Shown here one piece after another: positions 43,665 to 55,454 of a stretch of 64,000 bases of DNA. Made by a program: the position numbers and the translations under genes. Below the pieces are notes generated by a model. It was given only the letters and a program-made list of their open reading frames with translations. It did no database searches and had not been told where the DNA came from. The stretch comes from Selaginella moellendorffii. Its lineage: Eukaryota; Streptophyta; Lycopodiopsida; Selaginellales; Selaginellaceae. The stretch spans positions 2,029,549 through 2,093,548 of the forward strand of contig NW_003314280.1 in assembly GCF_000143415.4 (NCBI RefSeq). The letters run 5' to 3'. Numbering within the stretch: the first letter of the stretch is position 1; every line of letters starts with the position of its first letter.

Positions 43665-45180
43665 ATGGCTGGGAGGTGAGCAGACCACTGACGAACGAGG
43701 CCTATAGAGGGTATGGAGACTTTCTGCTGCTCCGCCTAGACAACCGAGTCCTCGGCCAAGTTTTTCGGGCGCTAGGCGAATGTGATGGCGCCACGGGCTG
43801 CTTCCAGGCGAATCTCCTAGACCAGACGCTCAAGTACGCCGAAATCGTCAGCGGCGAATTCCCCCCACCCGCTGAAAAACCACTCGGGTTTGACGACATA
43901 GGCGACTACCCCATCCCATATACACACATGATCAAGCTCGTGGACAACGCCACGGAGAATGCAATCCGCTGCTGCCGTGGAGAGCCACCCATCCATCACC
44001 GCACACAGGAAGAAACTCCCCTCGTGCACGACTTTTGCCGGAATGTTGCCTGCCGAGCCGAGAAGGAAGTCTTTGCCGGGGAGCCAAACGTGCACGAGTT
44101 GAAGGAGCAGGCGCGTGCGTTTGCCGCTGAGTGCTATCCCAACCTCTTTGGTCTGCACTCCACAAACCTCACCGCTCTTGTCCATGAGCGCTCTCGATCA
44201 TTTGCTACACCTGTTGTTCCACGCACTTTCTTCTCCAGCGATCACTTGAAATTGATGAGGTGTGCCAGGAGCCTCGAGTTGGCGCAGGAGGTGGCTGATG
44301 CCGGGGGACTGCCGGAATTCCCTCATCATGGAGGTCTCGTCTACAACTTTGAGAAGAAACACTGCTGCCACAAGTACAATAAAGCTATGGCTTCGATCCT
44401 GCCTGGAGTGTTTTAACTTCGGTTCTTTCTGTGGCTTGCTGAATATGACGAGCGCAAGCTATTGTGGTTGTCCTTCTAGAACCAGCAGTTCTACACTGTC
44501 GATGTGCAAGTGCCCGGTAAATAATTTGCAGACGTTATCTTAAATTTTTTTCTTGCGTACAGGTCTCACGTCGCTGGATCAAGTGACTGTTGTAAAAGAT
44601 GGACAGGGCATGCGTGTTTCCATGGAGAAGGACGTGTTCCGCCCCGAGAGGCTTGCGGTTCCTCCTTATGCCGACGTCCACAGTGCAATACATAATCTCC
44701 AGGATGAGATTCGCACCATTCGCCTTCCCAAGGGGCCTCTGCGTTCAAAGGGACAGCTTCAACAATGCCAATTGACAACCTAGATGATCAATCTTATGTT
44801 TTTCTTTTTCCTTCTTTTAATTTCCTGTTGTTCTCTTCTTCTCTGCTGTAGCCAAGAGGCGATCCATCAGGGCAAATACAGCAGATGACGAGCATCACCA
44901 CATTCTTTGTGTCGAAGTTCCAGGTATGTCTCTGAAAACTCTCGCGTTTTCTTGGCTTGTTGACCATGCAGGCTTGTCGCGAGAGGAAGTGATTGTGGAC
45001 TGTGCAGGGCCGGAACTCATCGTTAAGACCAGCGGCAACGTCTTCAAGCAAAAGAAGCTTAAGCTCCCCTCTGGTGCAGACGTGAAGCAGGCTAAAGCGT
45101 CTTTCCGGAACGGCTTGCTTACCATTCGTGTTCCTAAGAGTGCAGAGCTAGCTTGTTCTGCAGAGCTAACTTTTCAGTAG
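43665..45180 (+). CDS. Protein with two alpha-crystallin-like (HSP20) domains
   Basis: Exons by splice logic: about 43708-44407, 44480-44516, 44563-44742, 44852-44923 and 44972-45180. Residues 1-240 are an unrecognised Cys/His-containing domain. Then QQFYTVDVQVPG|LTSLDQVTVV and DEIRTIRLPKG form a degenerate alpha-crystallin domain. HHILCVEVPG|LSREEVIVDC and NGLLTIRVPK form a better one, including the family's GxL motif. Both domains share the same intron position after the Val-Pro-Gly, which suggests internal duplication. Plant relatives with ACDs and N-terminal extensions include the IDM2-type proteins; I cannot assign this one. The start is unclear. ATG 43665 needs a 32-nt intron (43676-43707), and an upstream exon spliced to the acceptor at 43637 is an alternative. 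The donor at 44743 is weak. Confidence 0.7.
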
Positions 45181-46612
45181 CACTTTTTGTTTATGATGCC
45201 TGTTCTAATGTCATGTAATTGTAATATTGTTATATAAAGCGCTTAATTTCTATTGCGAATGTTGTGACGCAATCGCCCGCATGGATCTTCCGGAAGCTGT
45301 CGAAAATTCCTGCGGCTCCATACATCTAGATCTCAGGTCTCGGATTTTCGTAAAGGGCATGTAGCCAATAATCCCGATTGTGTGTTCAAGCAAAAAAAGA
45401 GAGAGAAAGTTGCTGGAGTAGAATCGAATAGTAACTTGATTAATCGTTGTCTAATCACGGTGTTAGCTATGGTTAGCTCTTTTCTATTTCTGAAGCAATA
45501 GATTTTCTTTTTCCACTAGAGGTACAAGAAATGTTCAAAATTCAGCATGAGACCTAAGGATTCAAGAAGCATGAGACCAAATGATCCCCTCTACCATAAG
45601 TTCAGCCGATGTCTAGTTTAGTTTTATCTATGCATTACTTAAGAGTGGCTTTCTTTATAAATACCTGCATGATAGATAGAAGAGTGAGACGAACGATCTT
45701 AAATAACTAGACGTTTGCACTACTTTGTCTTCGTAATGTATTACCGAAAAAGTGACTTTCTCATAAAATTGTGGGCTTTTATATGTGAGTTTTGAGTAAT
45801 AAGCCAAGCAAGAAGAATACAGTACTGACAGGTATATTCACTTTTCTATCGTAAATTGCACCGTGACAGATTGTTGGCTCCAAACATGTAGTTCCAAGCG
45901 AGAAATATGCTGCCAAGGATCACGCACAAGGTTTTTGGGCCAGGAAAGAGAAAGCTGCATATACATCAACTACATCACAACTTGGAGAAGCAGGCCAATC
46001 TATCAGAGAGTTTTAAGGCAAAGAAAAAGCATTCTCGGAGCTGTATTACAGTGCATTGGTGCGCTCCAATTCGGATGTCACACTGGATAGTGAAGAGATT
46101 TCTTTCCAGCTCCAAAGGTGGAAGCTACGAAGAGAAAAAGACAGAGAATATAGAAGACCAACCGTAGCAGCTCAGTTCGCCCAAGATCCCTTGAGCTAGA
46201 GAAAGTTTCCGTCTACTCTATTGAATGATAAAAGTAAACAAAGGCACCTTTTCAGATTGTGCCAGTAACAAGTATCATTGGCAATGCCACACCTTAGAGA
46301 TTCCGTGATCTAGCAAGGATCAAAAAGGCAAGCAGAGGAAAAAAAGGAAAAAGAAAGAGAAGATCCTTGTGAAAGCAGCGAAAGTTTCTCGAGCTTACGT
46401 AAGGGACGAAAAAGAAAGAGAAAAGCGGCAAAAGTTTCTCGAGTCGGATCTAGAGAAATTGAAAGTCACAAGAGAAATCACGCAATTGCGCTAAATCCCG
46501 CGCAAAGGATTTGTAGCCCTAACTCCGTTTGGACGGGAATCGAACCGCCAACGTTTTACTTCGCTAATTCAAGAAAGACGCCTTTAGAGCCTTTAGAGGG
46601 CAGCGGTTTGTT
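45181..46612. other. Intergenic region with dispersed repeat copy
   Basis: No gene is supported. It contains the repeat at 45862-46162. A tRNA-like string at 46530-46560 does not fold as a tRNA (see rejected items). Confidence 0.55.
45862..46162. repeat. Dispersed repeat, copy 2 of 2
   Basis: Aligns with 32340-32640 in the same orientation, with several indels. It lies between two gene-rich segments rather than in an AT-rich island, which is unusual for old transposon debris. Confidence 0.75.
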
Positions 46613-48196
46613 ATGTTTTCTTGCTTCTTGTTTGCGTACTATAAGGAGGAGGAGCGGCGGCGCGATGAACCGGAGAGCTGGATGGCCGAGAAGATCCTCC
46701 ACCACCACCACCACCACCACCGCCACCTCCATTCCCTCCTCACCACCTCCACCGCCGCCGCATTCCTCACGCTCGTCTTCGTTACCGCCCTTCTACTCTG
46801 CGCTCTCTACTCGGATTCTCCCTCCTCCACCCCGGCTTTCATCCTCCGGAGCCTCTCGGGCGCCGCCGCCGCCGTCTCCTCCACGCTCTCCGGCCAAAGC
46901 TCCCGCCTTTCGCCTCCGCTAGTCCAATCTCCATCGCCATCTCCATCTCCATCTCCCTGCGATCCAGAGAAAGCCCAGCGATTGCGCGGCGATCCAGAGA
47001 GGAGTACGAGAGGGCGATGGATCTACGACGATTCCTATCCACTCTACGAATCCCGGTCGTGCCCATTCATCGACGATGGGTTCCGGTGCTCCGAGAATGG
47101 GCGCCCGGACCTCGGCTACCTCAAGTGGCGGTGGAGCAGCGCCGAGAACCTCCGCGCGCCGGATCCGCGCGCCATCCTCGACCGCCTCCGCGGCCAGCGC
47201 GTCGTCTTCGTCGGCGATTCCATCGGCCGCAACCAGTGGGAGTCGCTGCTGTGCATCCTCGCGCAGGGCGTGGCCAACAAGTCGCGGATCTTCGAGGAGA
47301 ACGGCGAGGCCATCACCAAGCACACGGGATTCCTCTCGTTTCGGTTCCAGGACTACAACTGCACGCTCGAGTACTACCGATCGCCCTTCCTGGTGCCGCA
47401 GGGCCGGCCACCGCCGGGCAGCCCCGCCAAGGTCCGATCGGCGATCCATGTCGATGTCTTGGACTGGACGTCGCCCAGGTGGATTGGCGCGCGCATCCTC
47501 GTCTTCAATGCCGGGCACTGGTGGAATTACGAGAAGACGCTGCGCGGGTGAGCTGCCCAATCCATCCCATCGATCGTTAGTTACTCTTTTCGATCGGATT
47601 CTCCCCTCTTCCTAACTGTTTCGCATGAACCCTAAAAACAGGGGATGCTACTTCGCCCAGCGCAACAGGGTGAACGTGACAATGCCCGTGGGCGACGCGT
47701 ACGCGCGCGCGATCCACACATGGGGCGAGTGGGTGCGCCAGCGGATCGACACCAGCGCCACCGCCGTCTTCTTCCGATCCTACTCCTCGGTCCACTTCCG
47801 GTATCGCGAAATCCCCAAAACAGAGCACTCTGTTCTAAAGCTCCTCTCTCCAAATCTCTTTCTTTCTTTCTTGCCAGGAATGGGACATGGAGGAGTGGCG
47901 GGCACTGCGATCGCGAGACGATGCCCGGCCAGGCGAGCGATGGCGGGCAGCGGAGGGAGGAGGCGTGGACGACGCGCATCGCCCGCGACACGATTGCGAA
48001 GCTCCGCGGCGTGAGATTGCTCGATATCGGGGAGATGACCGATTTGCGGAGGGACGGCCACCCATCGCTGTGGTACCGGGGACCCAACGCTGGGCCGGCG
48101 GCGCGGAGCAAGCAGGACTGTAGCCACTGGTGCTTGCCGGGCGTCCCAGATACTTGGAACTTGCTGCTACTTCACCATCTCTGGCAAGATCTCTGA
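46613..48196 (+). CDS. TBL-family polysaccharide O-acetyltransferase (DUF231)
   Basis: Trichome-birefringence-like family: Golgi type II membrane proteins that O-acetylate xylan, mannan, pectin or xyloglucan. Three exons: 46613-47547, 47642-47800 and 47878-48196. After a His-rich cytosolic start there is one membrane span ([17 protein letters not shown]), a Ser/Pro-rich stem, and the PMR5-N region ([25 protein letters not shown]). The esterase GDS motif [14 protein letters not shown] follows. The last exon carries the DxxH motif [15 protein letters not shown]. All catalytic landmarks are present. An alternative start is ATG 46682 (MAEKILHH), which puts the membrane span closer to the N-terminus. 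The polymer acted on cannot be predicted. Confidence 0.92.
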
Positions 48197-48486
48197 CCAT
48201 TCTTCCTTGTTTTCCTTTTCGATCGCCGCCACCACTGCCTCGATTCGCAAAGTGACCGAGCGGTTCCACCACACTGCCTCGATTCTCCAGTGATCGAGCG
48301 ATTCTTTTTTTCGGACGACTGTATATGACAAGAGTTCTTTCTCTGCACAGCAATAAAGAAACCTTTAGCTTCCATGGGCGTTGACGACAAGCTTACTTAC
48401 CTCTTCGACGACAAGCTTACTTACCTCCTCGATCGTTGGAACTGCCTTTTCGGAGTCGTAGCGTACTTTAGAGCGTGTGCTGGCTT
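48197..48486. other. Convergent 3' region of TBL and LIG6
   Basis: Contains a 22-bp tandem duplication (GACGACAAGCTTACTTACCT at 48384 and 48408) and a short repeat around CACTGCCTCGATTC. I see no gene. Confidence 0.6.
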
Positions 48487-51400
48487 TTATGTTGGAATGT
48501 CGACTTTGCGGGTCTGCGCGTTGAAGAGCTGTACGAGCTCGCTCGGCGACGTTGCGTCTTCCGGGGACTTGTCGATCCTCTCGCCCACGAATCTGGGGAA
48601 GCGTAAGGAAATGCCTCGGTCTGGATGGACTAGGCCAGCGGCTGCCTGGTGAACCGGGGAGATTGTATAGTCTGCATTAAACAAAAGAAACGCAATCACA
48701 ACTGATAGCTTTTGTGCTGACTATTCTCACCGGCGCCGCGAATCTCCCACACTTTAGCAGCTGCGAACCACACATCGGGCCGCTCCAAAGTTTGATAGTA
48801 GCTTGGTTTTTTGCTTAGAAGCTTGTCCTCCGAGTAAAACTCCTTCATCTGGAGAGCAATGAAACGGAGGACGGATCATACAGAGGATTTACCTGCTCGT
48901 AAAAGGCGTCGGTGAAGCCGGACATAACGCGGCAAACGCTTTGGAATACCTCCTGATCAGGATCGTAGCACGCAAGGAGAAACGGGCTATGCCTGCAGAG
49001 GACTTGATGAGCAAAGACTGGAAGCTATTTCTTTGTACGTACCATCCAGCTTTGCGTCCATTCCCATACCAAGCTCCAATAGGTACAAGGTCAAGACTAT
49101 CGCTCAATCCCTCGACATAATCTCGCTTCAGCTGTTTACACATACTTCAAATGATTATCAGCACAAAATTCAAAGAATCACCTTGAGCCAAGATTCTGCT
49201 CTTTTTGCTGGAGCGTAAAACGAGCCTTCGTCCAGGGCCTTTACCATTAATCCTTCACATGAAGCAGCAATAGCTTGTCCCAAGAAGTCCTGGATATGCT
49301 CCGTGTTATGCTCCTCGGGTGTGAACTGCAAAAGCCTAGAGTCGGTTCTTACCTTTTAAACTTAGAACCACTTACAGTCTTCTCCGCCGCAAAATCGAGA
49401 TAACCAGGCCTTACTTCTGGAAACAAGTCATGCATGCGTCGTCTCCTGAGCCTGAGAGGTGCTTTTACAAACCTGCCAAAACTTACACGCTATGATCAGG
49501 CAAATTTCGACGGAACAAGGAAAAAAACTCACGGTTCACCATCCACGTACATAACATCGAAGACGAAAACGCAAACGTTGACCTGCGAGAATCTTTTCAC
49601 GGTATGCTAGCAAGAACATGGGCTGTACGCACCGTAATTTTGTCCAAATCCACACCCGTCCCTGTTCGTCCCCCTCTCTCACGAGTACTGAGTGACTGGA
49701 AGGCCATTAACTTATTGTTGTTTGCCCTGTCAACTGCGACCAGCTGACAATACAGTTTTAGAATAAGGCCATACCAGAATCAAGAAACGATCAGACCTCT
49801 GCGTCGATGATAAATGATCGGCTGTCTCTTTTGATCGTTGACGACTTAATAATTTCGACCACATCCGGGAAACGCGACGTTGAATTCTCGCAATTACGAG
49901 AAAAGATTCGAACGGATCCGTCGTCTAAAAGATGAATTTGTGCTCGAAAGCCATCATACCTGTCGAGAAAAAAAAATCTGTTACTAAATTTACATCTCGC
50001 TCCTATACATACTTAAACTCCGACGTAAACGATTTTCCTTCAAAGATTTTCAACACGTCAGGGACCCCGTTTGCAATTCTGTAATTAAACGTTGTTATGG
50101 CCAAAGAAAAAAAGTCGAATGTGTGCAACATACTTTGCTAGCATGGGCTTTATGGGAATTCCAGGGGTTAAAACCATCCTCGTAGCTAGTGCTACCATGC
50201 CTTGTTCTAGTAGAAACGGAACTAGTATGTCCTGAGTCACAGGAATTGAGTGACATGTAAAACAATGTTACTACTTACAAAATTTGGAACAAGATTGAAC
50301 GCCTCTACAATTAGCGCTGACACTTCCTGTGATCAACTCTTGACAAAGGAGCGTGTAAGATAAAAGAGCGTACCTGATGCTTCAAGGCCGCTACTGCAGA
50401 ATTGTCCCGATGTAATACAACCGCTTCTGCCAGAGCTGGAAGAACCGTTCGTACCATAGCACCAATTCTCATGTTCTGTACCTGTTTGGATCATTACTAA
50501 AGAATAATTATTTGGTCGTCATTGTCCTACCAGAGTGCGTACAAGATATGTGACTTCCTTCTCACGGCATGATCGCAGGAGACCCACAACCATGTTTTTC
50601 TTGCGACTACTGCTTCCGATGCCGGTTTCTTTGCTGAAAAGGAGGCTCGGTGATCGGATTTAAGATGACCAGCAATTTCACCTTATCTGCTTTAATGTGC
50701 TGAAAACGTGACGTATCAGTAACGGTTGCGGATTCCTCAGCATGGATTGTGTTTGCTTGCATGCTTGTGCAACGTCACCTGCAAAACAGAAACACATTCC
50801 TCAGTACTTTGTGTAGCTAAACAGAGTGACGCACCCAGATCGCCCATACGGTTGTACATCTCCTTAAGTTTGGACTTCGGTGTTCCTGTTGCTTCTTCAA
50901 TAGCCATAACCACGGTAGCTGTTCCGATGCTCAGGTCCTAAGAACAAGTAGACTAGTCATAAACTGATGAAAACTATCCTTTGAGCACGCCGTATGAGAC
51001 AGAAAGACAACTAACCACATTTTCATAATCGGGGGCGATACGATTTGTTGTCAAATACAGTGCAGCAAGAACATCTGCCGATGACAGCGCTAGCAAACTG
51101 CAGGACAAGTTTTGCAAATTACGAGATAAACAAAGAGAAAAGAATGTCAGCGTACCTCCGGAACATGTTACACAGCATTTCTGTGGTACGATAGCGACCA
51201 CTCTCTTTCTCAACGAGTTCAAACGTGCGTGCCAGATGCAAGTATGGTGCTAGTTCATCGGCTTTCCAGCAAGCTAGCACGAAAAGAAAAGGAGAGACAA
51301 CTAAGCTTAGACATAAGATAATAGAAAACTATACCGTGGTGGACAGGATCATAGCTGCTGAGTGGTAATGCTACGTATGTTGCTCTAGAGCTTTCTTTGG

Positions 51401-53390
51401 GTTGTGATAATCGACCACTTGAAACGTTTCCATCCAGCCTGCCTTCGCTCATGTCATCTATTGTTTCCACCGCCACTGCTGTCGAAGGATCTTGCAAGTT
51501 CTCCTCGTTACAATCTTTCAATGTTATAGCTGGTACCTCTGAGATGTTGGCGGAATTGAAATGCAAGTCTAGTGCTGCCGCGATATCCCCGCCTCCCTTT
51601 TCTAGTAAAGCCAACGCTGAAGGTTCAGACACCTCTAACATGGTGACTAGCTGCTTCACCTTTTGATCAGTTGTCGTTCCAGAGCTCCTACTTTCTGTTG
51701 CTTCGGACGACGCGGATTCTTTCTTGAAGAACGAAAGAAGAGACCTTTGGCCGCTGATTAATGAGTTCTTCGTCTTACTTTTAGATCCTCTAGACTTGTT
51801 TGTAGTTGGAACTTTCGTTGGTCTACCGGGAGGCGGTGTTGCTGGAGGATGCTTCGGCCCTTTAGCACTCTGAGAACTACAGGATCTCAGAGTGATCGTT
51901 GTGCCTGTGTCCTTCCGTTCTGGTGAAGCTTGCTGTTTGCAAAAAAGAGCCACCGCGGCATTAAGGTCTCCCGATGCTTCCAAGAGCAGCTTCTCAATCT
52001 GTGTATCCGAGACCGACTCAGGCAGGACGCTCTTTAGCTGCATTTTCGTCTCGATATTCTCGTTGCTTATATCGTTGCTTCCATCGTTCTGCTCAAAATC
52101 TTCCCTGCTCCTCCTCCTGGCATTACGTCCAAAGGCAGTCAGATGCTCGCTGCAATCCTCGTTTTCTACCTCCGGTGTTTTATTCGTCGCTTTCCTGTTA
52201 AAGCCTTTAAGGAACTTCCTCTTGCTTCCAGTCTCGTCCACGAGATTACGAAAGTGTTTCTTCATAGCGTCCGCGGTCTTGCTGTCCATGCCTTTGTCAT
52301 CAAGCCCGACCGTCGGAAAGACTTCTCTTGGCCTTAAGAATCCCACGTACTCCCTCAGCTCTTCATAGTTAGAATGCTCGCTGTATGGCACCAGATGAAT
52401 TTCCAGTGAGCCCCTTTTCCTCACTGGAAAAGTTGCCTCGTGCGTCCAGCCCGTTGGAACGAAACCAACCACACGATCAACCTTGTTTTCCAGGCACAAC
52501 ATCTCCATATTGCTGAAGTTGGGACGGAAGAACGGCCAAGTCTCCCCAAGAACATTCCAGCCTACGACATGCACGGAGCTCCGTGCTTGATCGGTCGTGA
52601 AGCAAAGCATTGCCTGCTCTCCCAAATCCAAGCACTTGAGCAACGCGAGCTTCTTCTCGTTCACGTAAATCATGCACTTGCACCTCTCAGCCACGGCCAA
52701 CAAAATCTTCTCCTTCCCAATCACGTACGTGGATATCAGGAACAGCGTGCGCTGCTGGCTTCTCTCCTCTTGCAGCATCATCCTCTCGATGGTCTCTGCG
52801 ATATAGCTGATTGACTCTTCCTGTGCTGGAAACACGAACTTTGGATTGCAGTAAGTGGTGTCCAGGAACACGGCATCGGCTCCAACAAAGTTGCAAAGCG
52901 AGGCATCCTCCTTCATCACCGGCGTAAACCTCATATCCCCCGTATGAACAAACCGAGTTCCGTGCTCGGGGACCTCCACCAAGAACTGCACAGCCCCGGG
53001 GCAATGATTCGCATCCACCAGCGTCACTTGGCACTCGTCAATCCAGATCACAGAGTTCATCGCAAGCTCCACCACGAAATCCCGGCGAACACCCAGCGCC
53101 CCCACCACCAAGTGCCCGGTCACCTGCGAGCAGAAGATCATCCCCTTGTCCCACGACGGCGCCAGCCCGGCGTAGTGATCGCCGTGGAAGTGCGTGAGGA
53201 AATACGCCCTGGACCAGTCCCCAGCACACTGCGCCCCGAGTCCATCCACCACGAATCGAGTACCTGGAATGCGCTTGTGGAAGGGAAAATCCGATGGAAA
53301 TCTCGAATAGCTGTGGCCGCCGCCGCCGCTGGCGCCATCGCCGCTGGCGCTCGCGCGGCGCCAGAGATCGAGCGAGGAGAGCGCTACCAT
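48487..53390 (-). CDS. LIG6: DNA ligase VI: SNM1-like nuclease fused to ATP-dependent DNA ligase
   Basis: Plant-specific DNA ligase implicated in break repair and seed longevity in Arabidopsis. Exon 1 (53390-51335) encodes a beta-CASP metallo-beta-lactamase domain: LTHFHGDHYAGL (HxHxDH, residues 67-72), DANHCPGA, HTGDMRF and DTTYCNPKF. A linker follows with two UBA-like segments (about 452-486 and 575-612) and a PIP-box-like QRSLLSFF (548-555). About 15 small exons then encode the ligase: PYLHLARTFELVE, MYNRMGDLGDVAQ, motif I K|YDGFRAQ with the lysine codon split by the intron 50012-49960, EGLMVKALDEGSFY, LKRDYVEGLSDSLDLVPIGA, and motif VI RGISLRFPRF. Exon ends downstream of 51335 are read from splice sites and homology, not proven. 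The protein appears complete. The stop is 290 bp from the convergent TBL gene. Confidence 0.93.
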
Positions 53391-53490
53391 AGACGTCGCT
53401 AGGGCAACTTCATAAACCCTAACTTTTGAAAGTTTCCCGCCATTAGGGTAACTCTATAAGTTTTGAGTCAGTTTAGTGTTTGAAAAAGTT

Positions 53491-55446
53491 CTACAATCGA
53501 TTGCGAAGCTCGCGATGGTGCTTCACGAGATTGATCTTGCCATCCAGGAAAACGTCCCGCGAGATGGTGCCGGAGCTATGGTACCCACCCACACCGTCGA
53601 AGACGATGAGGTACCTCAGCGCGACACTCTTCTCGTGCTCCTTTGGGATGACATAGTAATGGCTGAGGCTCACCGGCGCGAACACCTCAATCACCCCAAC
53701 GCACGACGTCCCAGTGCCAAATCTCCCATACCCAGCCCCACTCCCGCCGACGCTGCAGTAGCCCCGGGACATCGCGAGTGTAGTGGCTGCATAGATTCCC
53801 ATCCCGGACGCCGCCCCGGTCGACATGTAGCGCGTGTTGCTCATGGATCGCACGCCGTTGCGGAGAATCGAGTACCAGTTATAAGTCGGGCTGCCGTGAA
53901 ACGCAAAGAACGAGGCCGTGGAGGAGTCTAGAACCGCCTCCTGCTCGGGCGTGTCGTAGAGCACCACAAATTGGTCCGAGCACGCAATGGGCAGCCGCTC
54001 CTGTTCGCCCAGATGCCGCAAGCTCAGCCGGTCCGTGGCGAGGCAGAAGCGCAGGAGCTTGAGCGGGAGCCTCTCCGGTTTGCCAGCCGCCGCGCACCGC
54101 TGCCACTCCTCCTCCAGCAGCGCCACCACCTCGGCCTCGCTCGAGCACTGCGCCAGGCGCTCCACTGGCGGCACCGTCTCGAGCGCCTGGGACACCAGCC
54201 CGACCATCTTGTTGGCGAAGTTGGGGGACTTGTTCATGGATCCAAACCAGCCGTTGCTCTCCCGTAGCTCCCTCTCCTTGAGCATGAAGCTCGGGAATGG
54301 CTCCAGCACGTCCCGGGTCGTGGACAGCGACGCGAACTTCATGAACGCCACCTCCAGCTCCACCACCGCCGGGCTCGCGCGCACGGCTTCCAGGACGTTG
54401 GATCCCAGCCCGGTCTCCTGGCACGTAAACTGGCACAGATCGTTGCTGCACGGCTGGACCTTGAACGTCGAGGCCGGGAGGAGCCTGTAGCAGAACGGGC
54501 AGCTCTCCCACAGCATATCCAGCTGCAGCGCCATGAAGGAGACGAGGCCGAGCACCGGGTTCTCGCGCGCCGCCGCCTGCTGGAGCTGGCAGCTCATGAT
54601 ATAGTTGCTCCACTCGCCTCGGCTGCCCAGGCAGTAGAAGTCACAGAACACTCTCACCAGGTCGGGGAGCATCGTCGAGAGCGCGTACGAGGCCTTCTCC
54701 GCCTTGAGCTCGCCGCCCTGCGTCACCTCTACGCTCCGAGGATAGAAGCTCTTCTTGGGAGCCAGCCGCGCGTTCCCCCACACCGACTCAAACTTGAGAA
54801 GGATCTCCAGCGGCTTCTCCGTGACGAGGCCGTAGGCGTGGGCGATCCTGGCGTTGAGAAGACCGATCCGGAGCGCCACCTTGATGCCAATCTCCACCGC
54901 CACCCTGCAGTGCTTGAGCGCCGGGTCCGCCTCGCAGGCGCTCGCCGCTGCCACCGCCAGGCCGTATAGAGAGCTCGGGGACCGGGAGAAGAACTCCGAG
55001 TTCTCGTCCACGAAGTCCTCGCCCTCGAAGATCCCAACCCTGTCCTCGTCGTCCTCGTCGTCCTCGTCACCGCCACCATCGTCGTCCGCCACCTTTTGCC
55101 TCTTCCTCCTCGCGTCCAAACCCATGATCGTGGCCAGTAGCATGTCTAGAACCGTGTGGAGCTTGGCCGGTGCCAAATCCTGGAGCTTCGAGTTGAGATC
55201 TCCCAAGAGGTCCTCGAGCTCGTCGGCCACCTCCACCCCGATCACCAGCGCCGCCGGCATCATCACCACCATTTGCATACTCCCAATCTCCACGGCCACC
55301 GAGTACTCGCTGCCATGGTTCTCGGCTATTCTTACGTTGCAGTGGATCGCGTCCAGCTCCTGCTGGTTCCGTGACGTCCAATCGCTCAGCCACTCTTGAG
55401 CCATCCAAAAACCTTTAAACCCTAGAAGTTCAGCAAATTTGACCAT
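53491..55446 (-). CDS. PARP-like ADP-ribosyltransferase (PARP6/8/16 type)
   Basis: Single exon, 651 codons. The C-terminal 150 residues carry a PARP catalytic fold: FFAFHGSPTYNWYSILRNG with the NAD-binding His, then MSTGAASGMGIYAATTLAMS with the Tyr, and ALRYLIVFDG at the third position where classical PARPs have Glu. This H-Y-hydrophobic pattern predicts mono- rather than poly-ADP-ribosylation. A Cys-rich segment (CPFCYRLLPASTF, CSNDLCQFTCQETGLG) resembles the region before the catalytic domain in PARP6/8. The acidic DEDDEDDEDR stretch lies near residue 130. It lacks WGR, zinc-finger and SRO domains of the usual plant PARPs. The ATG at 55446 is only 8 bp past the APC10 stop; Met15 (55404, MAQEWLSD) is a possible alternative. 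Targets are unknown. Confidence 0.8.
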   Translation of the reverse strand: MVKFAELLGFKGFWMAQEWLSDWTSRNQQELDAIHCNVRIAENHGSEYSVAVEIGSMQMVVMMPAALVIGVEVADELEDLLGDLNSKLQDLAPAKLHTVLDMLLATIMGLDARRKRQKVADDDGGGDEDDEDDEDRVGIFEGEDFVDENSEFFSRSPSSLYGLAVAAASACEADPALKHCRVAVEIGIKVALRIGLLNARIAHAYGLVTEKPLEILLKFESVWGNARLAPKKSFYPRSVEVTQGGELKAEKASYALSTMLPDLVRVFCDFYCLGSRGEWSNYIMSCQLQQAAARENPVLGLVSFMALQLDMLWESCPFCYRLLPASTFKVQPCSNDLCQFTCQETGLGSNVLEAVRASPAVVELEVAFMKFASLSTTRDVLEPFPSFMLKERELRESNGWFGSMNKSPNFANKMVGLVSQALETVPPVERLAQCSSEAEVVALLEEEWQRCAAAGKPERLPLKLLRFCLATDRLSLRHLGEQERLPIACSDQFVVLYDTPEQEAVLDSSTASFFAFHGSPTYNWYSILRNGVRSMSNTRYMSTGAASGMGIYAATTLAMSRGYCSVGGSGAGYGRFGTGTSCVGVIEVFAPVSLSHYYVIPKEHEKSVALRYLIVFDGVGGYHSSGTISRDVFLDGKINLVKHHRELRNRL

Positions 55447-55454
55447 TATTCTCG

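Noticed and set aside
43676-43707. MSRPLTNEAYRG as the N-terminus of the alpha-crystallin-domain protein
   Set aside because: The first codon is GTG, and the stretch begins like a splice donor (GGGAG|GTGAGC). It is probably intron or within a longer upstream-spliced exon.
46525-46600. tRNA-like string GACGGGAATCGAACCGCC on the plus strand
   Set aside because: The reverse complement contains GGTTCGATTCCCGTC, like a T arm, but the stem has mismatches with a 7-nt loop. No 5' acceptor half complementary to AAACGGAG lies upstream. Not a tRNA by eye; at most a fragment.
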